Positions 1 through 13,052 of a stretch of DNA of 64,000 bases are shown piece after piece. The notes under the pieces were generated by a model, which worked only from the letters and a program-made list of their open reading frames with translations, searched no databases and had not been told where the DNA came from. Source of the stretch: Serilophus lunatus (lineage: Eukaryota; Chordata; Aves; Passeriformes; Eurylaimidae); contig VXBA01000121.1 in assembly GCA_013399895.1 (NCBI GenBank), positions 744,001 through 808,000 of the forward strand, read 5' to 3'. Numbering within the stretch: the first letter of the stretch is position 1; every line of letters begins with the position of its first letter. A program made the translations under genes and the position numbers.

Positions 1-106
1 GTGGTTCAGAAATCCTGTTTTTTGCTGAAATATGAGCATTATGAAACTCAGTTGTGGAAATCCTTACCTATGAAATATATCTCTAAAATATTCTTTTCTA
101 TAAAAG

Positions 107-221
107 GTGGAACAGTTTCTATGGTAACCTGAATGCATATCGGAAGAAGTTAGAGGGAGCCTTAGAGATTCATGCCTTAATCAGAGAAATAGATGACATC
201 ACAGAAAGAATAACCGAGAAG
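107..221 (+). CDS. SPTBN5: SPTBN5 exon: spectrin repeat segment
   Basis: First exon in the window. The acceptor follows TTCTATAAAAG and the donor is GTAAGT. One base completes a codon from the preceding exon, then 38 codons read WNSFYGNLNAYRKK and ALEIHALIREIDD, typical of a spectrin helix C running into the next helix A. It ends in phase 0. Confidence 0.88.
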
Positions 222-3200
222 GTAAGTTTTTAAATTTTGATTAATTGAAATGGAAAAATGTTCTATTTTGCCAACAGCAATAAGCCCAGGCTTGCTAATT
301 GCTAGAGATCCGCTGAGTATTCAACAGTCATCTTTAATTGTTGCCTATGTTTAAATTTTGTAGGAAGCCTGGAATATCATTAAACATTGCAGTTTACTAA
401 CTCCAAGGCAGTCATGCTTCAAATGAGTACATTTGAAGTGTATTGTGAGAAATCACAGATTAATCTGCAATTAAAGGGGATGTCCTCTTTATCTAATGAG
501 AAATTACAGAGTAAATCAAGCTGGACGCTTCCTGGAGGTTCATAGCGAAAGTCAGTGGGTACAAGTAGCAACAAAGTTCAAAAAAGTTCAAAATAGATTT
601 AAAGTAAAAAAAATCACAATGACAGTGATCAAACACTGGAACATGTAACCCAAAATGACTGTCCTTGGAAGTATTCAGATCTCAACTAGATTGGACCCTG
701 ACCAATCAGTTCTAAGGTGACTCCACTTTGGGAAAAGACAAGACTAGGTGTTGTTCAGAAGTCCCTTCCAACCTAAATTATTCTGTAATTTTTATTAAGG
801 TCTCCAGTCAAATGATATTGCCTATTAAATAGTGTTTTTAGTATTACATGGTTATTCACCCTATCCAAAGTTGTCATCTATAATTTCTTACACAGTCAGT
901 AGAAAGAAGCAGGTACTTCTAGAGTTCAGTTCGTCTGACCTAATTTAGGTGTCCTCTTGAGGACCTCAGAATATGCTGAGTTGGAAGGGACCCACAAGGA
1001 TCATTGAGTACAGGTCCCTTTTCATGGCACTGCTTCCCAGCATCTCATTGCCCAGTCTGTACAAACATCCAGGGTTGCCCCATCCCAGCTGCAGAATCCA
1101 GCATTTCCCATTGTTGAGCTTTATATGGTTGATGATTGCCCAGTCCTCTGATTTGTTGAGGTCTCTCTGCAGGGCCTCCCTGCCTTCAAGGGAGTCAACA
1201 GCTCCTCCCAGTTTTGTGTCATCTACAAACTTGCTTAGCATCCCTTCCAGTCCTGGATCCAAATCATTTATGAAGATAGAACCCCAATAATGAGAGTCAT
1301 GAACCTGATGTTCCCCATTCACTATTATCCTTGATGTTCAACCCGTGAGCCAATCATCCACCCACCCCATGATGAGTTTATCCAGCTGTGTGCTGGACAT
1401 TTTGTCCAGAAGGATACTGTGAGAGACAGTATCAAAAGCTTTACTTAAATCTAAAAATATTACACCAACTGGCTTCCCTTGAGCAGCTAGGTGGGTTGCC
1501 TTGTCATACAAGGAAACTAGGTCCTGATAAGCAGGACTTTCCTCTCATGAAGCCATTCTGGCTGTGACCAACTATAATGTTAGTCTTGCAGATATTTTTC
1601 AATACCTCCCAGATGAGATAAATCATCCTCCAGCAATGACTCCTTTCCACTGACTATAAGAAGAATTAGACAAGTAATTAAGTAGCAGCATCCTTACATT
1701 GTGAAGTTCTCCATATAGTCTAGTATGTTCTCCCACTAGAGAGGAACACAGCAAGATGCGGTAAGATACCAATCTTAGAAACTAATAGACCGATGTCTAT
1801 TTTTTTGCTGTGTTACTGACACAGATGTGCATCTCCTCTACAAAATGCTGAGCCAAGTTGGTTCTGAATACCAAAAGCCACTTAGCTGAACTCCCATAGA
1901 GCTCTTTCTGAATTCCCTACTTCACTTGAATATGACAACTTCTAGTGTTCCAAATTAAAAGCCAGTTCTTTCAACAAAATGTAGACATACTAAATACGTT
2001 CTTTGAGAAGTTGTATAAATCTTATTCATTCAGAAAATGGAGGTAAAAATACCTATACTGGATTATAATGTTGATATTAATAGGAAAAAAAGGATATATA
2101 AAAGCTCATTATTTCATCCATGTAACTAATAAATCAGTAGGTAAGTAGTACTACTTAAGGTAACAAGGCTGTTGGCTCAAATTTTTATAACAACATCTAC
2201 AAATCTTCATTTTATGGAACTTAATTTCTGTTAGGATCCTGAGGGTCAATTTTACTTTTCATATTTTCATATTCAAACTTCTTTGCCACAATTTACTGGG
2301 AAATATTTTTCTGGTTCAGGTTATGAAAAAACAAAAGGAAAAGAAATATTGAGAAATGCAAGGAACATGCCTTTCTTTTACATGTGAATGGCCAGGGATA
2401 CTTTAAACAGAATTATGACATTTCAAAAGATGTGGATTCTTGTTTCATCTCTGTAAGGAAAGCAGACAATGCACTCTACTGATATTTAAAAAGACAATAA
2501 AAACATTCAGATGGCAATGCAAAAAGATGAAGGAGGAGACTTCTAAAGAATTAGAAATGATCCTTATGCTTTGTGTCATCTTCACTGTGTGCAAATCCTA
2601 CTGCCCCCTCCAGAGTGCACTGATACAAGCATTGGATTATGGAAAAGATGTGGAAAGTGTGGAAAACCTAATTCGAAGACATGAAGAAATGGAGAGAGAA
2701 ATCAGTGTTATAAAGTCCAAAATGGAGGTAAGAAGTGAGGAAATACAGAGGATTCTGTAAAAAAAATTCATTTTTACTTCTTGGAAGCAAACTGTTCCAT
2801 CTTTTATTGAAAAGAGTATGGTACAAAAATCATTGTGACTCTTCAGATTGATTAGTATAAATTTTCCGCAGTGCAAGTGTAGCATAAATTTCTTCTCAGT
2901 AAAATACTACGCTACTTAATCCTCTTTATTTAATCAATATTATTCTTCCCGATGCACCAAATGTAAGAAGAAAAGTCCCTTTGTAAGATGTTATCTGATT
3001 CTCTGGCTCTCATCTACAAGCCAGATCAAACTGTCATATACATTTCAAAATGTGTGGCATCCATCTTTCACCCAGTTTCTCTAGTAAGCTGAACCAAAAT
3101 CACAACTCTAGTTCTGTTTAGAACTTAAATGCAAAACCCACAGTGCGTGTAATTTCCTGACATGGACATTAAGCGCAGAAATCCTAGGTTATAATTGTCT

Positions 3201-6200
3201 GCCCGATCCACTCTGGCTTTTGTAAAATGTCCAGTTCACATCATTTAGGATGACTCTTGATCATTAAATATGGATTTGAGCTCCTATATAACTGCACATT
3301 TTTAATAAAAGTATTTTCCATTGAACCACAGTATCAGGAATTCTATGACAACCTCTCACATTTTTTCACTGTTGGCCAGAGTTTTGAGCCCTTTCAGATA
3401 GAAAACACTTTTGCAAACTTTCTCCAAACTTTTTCTTCTCAATAGTACACAAATAGTGGCAATATGTGTGGTACCTTCACACATTGAGACTTTGTTAGCT
3501 ACTTCTCATATGAAACGTGGATGATTACTGGAAGGTATTCCATAGCATTAGATAGGCTCTATGAGGGAGTTGAGCAAGGTTTGGGTTTGGTATAGGGACA
3601 GAAGGTAATATGTGGAAGATTTATTCGAGGAGGAAAAAGTGTTTTTGCTCAAGGAGGCTTTTGGTGCTAGGAAAATGGCCCAGGAAACACCCAGTGTGGG
3701 AGAAAGTTCCTTCCCATGAATAGCGCTATCTACATCTCTGCCTATGTTGAGAAGTTAACTTCTCAGCTGCAAGAGAGTTAAAAGTTCTCACAGACATGCC
3801 TGAGGCCCTCGCATGGGGGAGAAGTAGACCATATAGCACAGGGGAGAATACAGCCTTGAAGTTATGTGCCACCAGAACGGGTTTCCTGGGCTGCTTTTTT
3901 GCTTGCTGTGTGATTTTAGCAGCGTATTTAAGGTTTTTGGCTTCAGAGTAAACTTTTCCTTAATACTTTAGCTGTACTTTGGTATCTGGACTTACTTGTG
4001 TGCATACCAATTCTTACATTGGGGTTTGGGTTTGGTTTTTTTGTTACCACAAATGCCATGTACAAAGTATAATAACTATATTTGTAAAATTATTAAAACC
4101 AGCTTGGCACATTTTCTTTTCTGCATAATTAAAATCCTTCGTTTTCATCATTTTGATGGAACTTTGCAAGAAAGTTACCAGCTTTAAACCTAGGTTAATG
4201 ACTGTTCAATACTGTTTATCAGACTGTTAAGGAAAACACCATCAACTAGAAGTCAGCACTGAAAATAGTGGTTTGATGCTGCTGTTAAGTGAAATAGGTA
4301 CAAATAATTTCTGAGTCTTCTGCTGAAAGGCAAATCTGGTTGTTTCTGTGTGTTCCATATTTTCAAGGCTTTCATTAGATTTAGATAGATTTTGTTAGGC
4401 TTAGATTAAATTAATGGAATCTAAAATTCACACTTCGTTTTCCTATATGTTTGTCTATATTCTACAAAACTATTATTTTAATTGTAAATTAACATTTGTT
4501 AAGCAATGCACACATATCGTTCTTCACATGGATGTTTGCTCACAAATGTGTATGGATATTTTGTTGCATATAACATGTACATTTGTATATTTTGTTATGA
4601 TAATTTAAGTACCTGCCTTTGAAAACTAGGATCTTAAAATGAAATATTTTCCTGAAAGGCAAGCTCAGGAATGAATATAAGCATTTGGCATAAATTCACC
4701 CCACTATAAATCTCTTCCCAGCCGTTGGAATTGGAATCTTTCCGTCTTTCCACAAGGAATCCATCCATAAATGACAAACTGACTGTGAAGCAACATGAGA
4801 TGAAAAACAACTGGCTACGACTCCAGGGACAGGCCAAACAAAGGTGAAAACTTAGAGTGGCTTGAATATCTCTCAGCAGGAGCAAAGTTGCTTTCTGGGA
4901 TCTAAACTCTACTTGCCAGGGGTCTTTTAAACGTTTATAAGAATTCTTTACAAAGTTTACACAGGCAACTAAGGCATCTGCATTGGAACAAGTGTGACTT
5001 GGTAAATGAAAATTCCACTGATGTGAATTTGGGAAAACTAATTTAATGTGTTTGTGGTTTTATCCACACAATTAATAATATCACATAATGAATAATATCA
5101 CAAAATGTTATTATAGTACCTTCAGACTATCAAATTAAATCTATTACAAAGCCTTTGTGAAAGACTTACTTCTGGATAGTTCTAAAAGATTATTTTTTTT
5201 CTCAAGTCTTTCCAAAATGACAAAGGCTTAAGCCTGATCTGTAATCATTGCTGGAAGCAAAAGAAATGAAGGCTTCTTTACCTTTCTTTTGCTAATGAAT
5301 TGATGTAGAAAAATTAGTAAGCACGTTGTCTCCAAGGCAGTGTGCATCTCCTGTTATTTTGGTGAACATCAAGACTTCTAGGAACTGTAGGGGAAAGCCT
5401 GAATTCATTTAATTTCACTTCTGCTAAGATGCTTCATCTGTAAATGGGGAAGGACAGGCAACTATATAATTCTGTGCCAGATAATGCTGAATTGGACATT
5501 GTGTGGCAGGAAGGAGAAGCTGGCAGCCTCATATCAGTTGCAGAAGTTCAACTTGGAGATGAAGGAGATACTAGATTGGACTCAAAACATCAGAGGCTTA
5601 ATGGAAGCAGAGGGGCTTCCTAAAAGTGCAAATGAAGCTGAAAGTATGATTGAGGAGCATCAGGAAAGAAAGGCAAGTAGCATCTTTGCTTCCAATTGAA
5701 CATTCTGGGAATCTTTCCTATGGGAATTATTTGCTGCAGACACAGTAGAATTTTGCTGCATGCATCTGTCGGTATCATGGTGAAAAACTGTTTTCAATAC
5801 CAGGCTAAAGATAGAAGTCACCTTTATATTGACAAAACTCTGTTTGACAGCTTGTGTCTTTGCAATAAGACCCAGAAAGCCCCATTATCTCTCACCTGTA
5901 CTGCTATCCAAGACTGTAAGTAAAAAAGAGGTTCAGTATCAAACTATGCTTGCTGCTGATCTCTTTATTCAGATTGCCAGAAAAGTTAATGCCAGTAAAT
6001 TATAGCTTTGAGTTAGATTTTTTCATGCAAACAGCAGTTTGCTTCATACAGGGCAGTAAAGTACCATTGAATAGTGCTACACATTCAGATGTGAAACACT
6101 TACCCTAGTACTAATTACCACACAATCTTTTGGTGGCTAATTTGGCTAATATTTTTGGTTTCTTTTCTAAAAGGAACGATATTGTTAATTAACCTTGGTA

Positions 6201-9200
6201 AAAACATCGGTATTTTTCTGTTTCCCAAGCATTGTAGCTATCTTTCAGTTGTTTTGTTACATTCTCTTTGCAATTATGTTACTTTTTCTACAAATCCTGT
6301 TCCTGGAATCATGACTAATATTCAGTGCTTTGTGGGTCCCATTATTAGCTCAAATAGTTTGTATATTCTGATAAATTTTCTAAACCTAAATTTAGTATGA
6401 AGTACCTGAAATTCCCTCCTTGCTTTAGAGTCTTCCACTTTAACAATGCTTTCTCATATCACAGACTTAACAATGTTTTTGTCACACTAGAAAGATCCCA
6501 AACAACTGATGCAGTGTGCTCCAAATTTAAAAGGTAGCAAGATCCGAGTCTTTAACACCTGTTACTAATGGAACCCAAATGGCTCTAAGGAGACAATCAC
6601 ACAGAATAGGGGGGATCCAGATAATACGTTCTTGTATACGTTCTTGACTAAACTAAAATTACAGACAAGAAAAATGGAGGGTTGTTTTTTTTTTTCATTC
6701 ATGTCAGTGGCTCAAACCTACAGTTTGAGAGATTACGGTTGAAGATAAGATGCTAATGCAAATCTAAAAGAAAAAAATTGAATGACTATTTTACAGCCAT
6801 GTTATACATGATTAGGTAACACCAACAACACCACAAAAATCCCTAAAATTAGGCAGCAGTTCTAATTTCAGAAATTTTAATAGTTCATGCCATAGTGTTT
6901 AAGGTGGTTTATTTGTTAATACAAGGAATTATTTCAGGGCATGGTTATTTTTGTTTTCAAATTGCATACATTGGAAAATCCACATTCACTTTGCAGGGGT
7001 CATAATTACTTGTTATGCTTTTACCTACAGGATTCAGTATATGGGCATAACTCATTTCTAAGACCAGGTGAAAAAGTTAAATGTACTTCATTTTAACACC
7101 ACAAAATAAAGTGAAGCTATGTCTTTAATGTAAAACTCTCATGCCAACTTATTTGTCAGGAGATGAAAAATTCTAGGCATTGTTTCTTGTAAGAACCACC
7201 TTAATGTAGGAAGACTGGAGGTAGGAGGCACCATATTATGGACATTCAAAATTGCATGCATTTATGTCTCAGAATTTTCTAATCTGTTTCTGATTTAATC
7301 CTAAGTCTCATTTGTAAGAGGACAGTTGTTTCTAGAGCAATGAAGCCATTTATTGTCTACAGATTTTTCTCTTAGGCAATTCTATGCGCTTCCAGTAACA
7401 TAGCTCAAAGATGAATGATTTCCCATACAAATAGTAATTCTGGAAAGTTGCAGCCCATATTCTTCCCCTTAAGGATTGTATTCTGAATAACTGGCTTCTC
7501 ATAAATCCTTGATGCCAACCTTAGTAATATATTTTAGGAGGAGATTGAAGCACGGGTGGAAAGATTCAACTCTCTCAATGACTATGGTAAAGAACTCGTC
7601 AACTCTGGTCACTATGCAACCCCTGAGATTCACCAGTCCCTCTCCAGACTACAGCAAGCCTGGTCTGAATTGATCCAAGCATGGAAAGAACAATATATAA
7701 AACTGTTTCAGGCACAAGATTTACAGGTGGGTAAAAAGACATTCAAGAGAAAATACACATGACACTGACAGTTCTCCTAGATAAAAATAGCAATTTTTTG
7801 AGATGGTATAATGAAAGATATGCTAATAATACCCATTGTTTAATGTATATATCACTGGTTTCCACAAGAAATAGTGAGGGCCAAGAACATTAAGTGGTGA
7901 CAGGACTTTGAGAAATTGTACCTTTACAAATTTCTCTGGAATATGTATGTTTTTCAAATGCTACAAAACTTAGCAAAATGTGGTATAACTCTCATACAGC
8001 TGGAAAAAGAGACATATTTAAAATGCAACATCACTACTCTAGCAATTTCTATAACCTTCCCCAAAAAACATGGAGCAGACAAGTAGTAAAAAAAAAAAAA
8101 ATCTAAAGAAAAATTCAGCATGAACTGAATAAATCATTTTCTCTGGCTGTTTTGTTTTCCTAAGAAAAGAACTCTTTTGGCTGCAGTCTTCCAGAAATAC
8201 TTCCTTGTAACAGTCATCTCACTTTAAAAATTTCTTCTCAGAGTTTTTGCAATAGAGAATGTCAAATACTTTAAGTAAAGGCTGGGCTACCAGTCCCATC
8301 TAAAATCTTCATATATAGGAGAGTTTAAATTATATGGGACAAATGCTTCTTTGTGTATCATATTCTACTTATTTCAGACCATGTTACTCATGGTTTATTG
8401 GCCATTTACTTACACAGCATTCTCTACACCATTAACAAACAAACCAGACGTAGTCATATTGTATCCTATGTCTTAGAGAAAAAGAAATAATCCTATCATT
8501 AAGGAGAAAGTAAATAATAACTGTTCAAGGAGTTTTTTTCTAGAATCTAGTGCCTATTACCATGCAGTGCTATGCAGTTCATTTTTGAAATAGCCATGAA
8601 AGATTGTTTTTGTCAGTGTACTCTGCTGAAGTCACGTTAGCCTCTGTTTTACAGCATTTTGACACGTCTATGACTGCTCTTTTTTTCCCTATACAGAAAT
8701 TCTATGGCTATGTGGAACAGGCTGAGAGCTGGCTCAGCAGCAAAGAAGCTTTCCTTGCTAATGAGGACCTAGGGGTATGTGCTCCGAGAAATTACAGTTT
8801 CCTCTGCAATCAGTCTAGAGGAAATGGAACTGTGAAGTATGATGATGTGTTCTGAACCTTCCTGTGGTCTTTCTCGTTCTGAAGTTACTTCTCTGTCTTG
8901 TTGGCAGTTTAGGATCAGATTTATTTCCTTGGTAAATCACCAGATGGGATTCTCATCCCTAAGTATAATGAAACAATACAACTACTATGATTATAGCAGG
9001 AAGATGAGACTGCAATGAATCATAGAATGGTTTGGGTTGGAAGGGACCTGATCATGTAGTTCAAACCCTGCTGCCATGGACGGGGACAACTCCCACTAGA
9101 CCAGGTTGCTCAATGGTCCATTCAGCCTGGTCCTGTTATATCTGGCCCCAATGCATTTGTCAGCAGTGTGCAAGTCATCACTGCTGTCACTGCTGACACA

Positions 9201-12200
9201 CCCAGTTTAGCTTTAAATTAACTACCACAGGTTTCAGTGACACTGCAATAACTGAAACTGGAGGCTGATATATGGGTTGCAAGAGCTGTGCAGGGTGCTA
9301 GATACACATTCTGATACTTGGCTTACCCTGCACCTTGGACGGGTAGTGCTACCCAATTAACTGTCTCTGCAGGAACTACAATGACATCTTAGAGGTCAGG
9401 GTAGACACAATTGATAAAATGGTATGAAAACCATAAAATGCTAATGGCTGTTGCCTGTCTAAGTATTTACAGTCCCTTCATTACAGTATATAAGACTTAG
9501 AAGGCTCAGAAAGCTCAACCATTTACAGAAAATGCTCTGTAATTTCCCACCCAGAAGCTTACATTTTTTTTCTGCCCCACTTGATATGAGCTTTATTGCT
9601 TCCTTTAGAATAGTGAAGAATCAGAGTTTATTGCAGTAACAACATTTTGACACCATTGATTCTGTAAATAAAACTGCTGAAAAGAGAACTCTGAGTCATT
9701 AAGCTTGGGATTCACAGGCATTACAAGAAGTCAAATTATGTATTTCTCTCCAGATTAACTTTAGTGTCAGACTCTAGTTCTCAAGTTCAATTTTGGATCT
9801 GAGCTCTTCTAATGAGTTGAAACTGAGCCTCTAATTTTAAACACTTTCTATAACATATTTGTTCACTTAACTCTGATTTCAGTTTGGCATCCCACATTTG
9901 CTTTCATTTGCATCTGTTACAAGATTGATTTACAATTAGACTCTGATGTTTTAATTCTTGAGAAGTTATGTGTTCTATGCAGCACAACAATAGGCATGAG
10001 AAGTTAGGCATGCAGAAGCTAGTTCAGTTTTGACCCTGAAATAATGGTCTCAGATCTTGAATAGAGCATTATTTAGAGCCCAGTGGTCAGCTTCAATGCC
10101 AGTTAATTTCAAAGAACATTAAATTTTCATGACAGCTAGCTTGCAAGACGTAGGGTTAGTGCCATTCAGCTTCTGGATTATCAGTGTCGTGGATGGAAAA
10201 ACTCTGACTGAAACCTATCGTTTGTTGACTTCTATCCAGGACTCAGTGTCTAGTGTGGAGAGCCTACAGCAGAAACACACACAGTTTGAAAAAGCCCTAG
10301 AAGTTCAGATGGAGAAAATTGATGAGATGGCTTCATTTTCTCAGGAGCTAACGCAGAACAAGCATTACGATTCAGACAATATCACCAACAGATGCCAGAC
10401 CATTCTGAGGAGGTGAAGTCAAACCCCTCTCCTGTCAGCCACCTATCTCCTCTGCAATGAGACTCTCTCCATGTGATTAACATCTTAAAGTTATTTAAAA
10501 GAACTGATTTGCATTTGCTCAACTTTTTGCTTTGCACTGTGGTCTTCCCAATTTCGTTAGGAGGGTTCCAAAATGCATTGAATTGGAGAGGGAGCAGGAT
10601 TCAAAAAAAGGCAATTTTTCTGTAATTCTGTATTCTGGCCTGGCCTTAGGGACATTGCTACAAACAAAAAACTGATGTTTGCTGTGCCATTAAATACTTC
10701 ATTATCATCAAATACCATCACAAAAGGTCATTAGCTAGATGACTGTTTTTTCAGTGCTCTAATGAGGTTGATCTTAAAGTCCTGCTCAAATTATCTACTA
10801 GGGCATTTGCAATTTTTCCAATCAGATCTTGCCTTTTCATGTGAATTACTTCGTTTCTTCGAGCAAGTTGCATATTGTTCATTTTAAAAAATTGTGGCAG
10901 TAAAAGCACTTGTATTCACTGCTACAGTAGAAGAAAATATACACGTAAAAACTGATAGATTTGGGATCCCTTATGATTAAAGTCAACATACATATGACAT
11001 AATTTGATATGATTTATTAATATCACAAGCTTCCATTAACATGAATAAAGTGCTGATGGTCCAAAATTGGTAAAAAGATTAAAGGATGGTGTAGCTTTGG
11101 TTTATCTATGACAAATACCATAATACTGACAGGATTTCCATTTAAGGAACATGCTGAGTTTGTGTTCTCTTGACCTCTGAAGGGCAGCAATGATTATTCC
11201 CACAGGCAGATATCATGTGTACAGAAATTGTGTGTAGTTTAAACATATCTATCTCCTAGCAATCCTTCCGATAGTGTTCCGAGCATCTTCTCTGACAACC
11301 CAAGTCAAGGGAATCTCTGTATTATGGACATATCTCTACCACATAATGGAGAATTAGATCACATGTGGTTTAGAGGTGAAATTTTAAACCCCTTACCCTA
11401 TCTAATTCACTCTGTGACTTTTACCTCACACATCTGTCTTCATCTCAGAAAAGAGAAACTGCTGGAGAATGCTGCTGCTCGTAGACATTTGCTAGAGGAA
11501 TCAAGGCTTCTGCAGAAGTTTCTGAGGAATTCCTTTGAGGTATAATTACAAAGGGTTCATGGTATTCTGGTTTCTTTAGACATACTGTGCCAAATAGATC
11601 TCAACCTCTGGACAGAACTACAGTGCAAAAAACCAAGGAACCGTGTCAGAATGAGATAATATTGGGCAAAATGAGAATAAGAATGAAGGGATATTTTTTC
11701 ATCTTCCCTCTAGTCGTGAGATGAAAGGGCTACTGTACAGTGGGCATCAACAAAATGCAGAAGAAACAAAAGCATAAAAAGGGGATGTGCTACCATTTAA
11801 ACACCCATGAGAAGAGACAAATCAGTTATTTTCTTTTGACATACAGACAATGGGTTAGAAATAGGGAGCTCACTGTCTGTTCTCCCCCATGCACACAGGT
11901 GCCCATGTGTTTTCTCATTTCATGGGGCCTACTGATGGAGACAGCCCCATTTCCAGGTAACAGTGCTGGTAAACAGACATATAGGGGTGACTTTATGAAG
12001 GGCAGGAGAAACTCAGGGAAGCAGAGCCTCAGAAGGACAACTCATTTGTGTCCCCACTCATTGGTCTCCTGTTTTATACATTCAAGAGTATGGCAGGATG
12101 GACCTGAAGAAACACTGAAAATTTTGCTTACTTCTCTTCTTTCCTCCCCAAAGGTGGCTGCCTGGATCAATGAGAAGAATAGCATTGCCCAGGATGATAG

Positions 12201-12972
12201 CTGGAAGGATCCAAGCAATCTGCAAAAAAAACTACAGAAGCATCAGACTTTCCAAGCAGAGATCATGGCCAATAGAAATCATTTGGACTCCATCAAATCT
12301 GTGAGAGAAGTGGGGTTGATGTCAAGGGTGGGCAACTGGGATGAAAGACTCTGCAGACACTCTTGAGTTACAATGATCTCAAACAAGTGAGGGGTAATCA
12401 CTGTCCCCTCAATGACATCATTCATATTCTCTCTGAGGGGACTGGAAACCTTATTCTTACAGTTTATCAAGAATTTTCTGGGTCCGTCAGTTTCTTCCCA
12501 CTCTTTCTTATTATCCAATGTTCACTTGCTATCTATATTCACTGTGCATGCAAAGGAAACAGACAGGTGTTTTCAATAAGAGATTTAATTCACTGACTTT
12601 AGAGACATCTCTCTGAAGTGGATGCCACTTTAGAGGTATACGTGCTTCTCTGCAGCAGAGAACCTAGCTGATTGGATGCACAACTTTTACAAGTCGTATG
12701 AGATATATCCAACAAAAAGTATAAAGAGGAATTTTCAAGAGCTTCCTCTGCAGAGACATGCTAGTAGGCGAGATATGAGGGAAGTCTGATAAGCTTTGTC
12801 AGATACTTGGCAGAAGCTGTGATCAGATGATAAGTTTGGAAGGACAGACCGTTACATGTTTATTAACTTTATTTTCAGCAGAATGTATTTTGCAATAGAT
12901 GCCTAAGCATTAAAAATAGATTCCCTCCTCCAGATTCACCTGCAGTCATATTTTAGCAACACCTCCACTTTT

Positions 12973-13052
<80 letters not shown>

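Larger units (their letters stand above)
222..2613 (+). other. SPTBN5 intron with two CR1 pieces
   Basis: Besides the CR1 fragments at 690-793 and 965-1660, this 2.4 kb intron shows nothing recognisable. Confidence 0.7.

Noticed and set aside
11740..12366. 208-codon plus-strand open frame
   Set aside because: Only its last part, 12154-12300, is coding (an SPTBN5 exon with clear splice sites). The upstream part is intron and resembles no protein.
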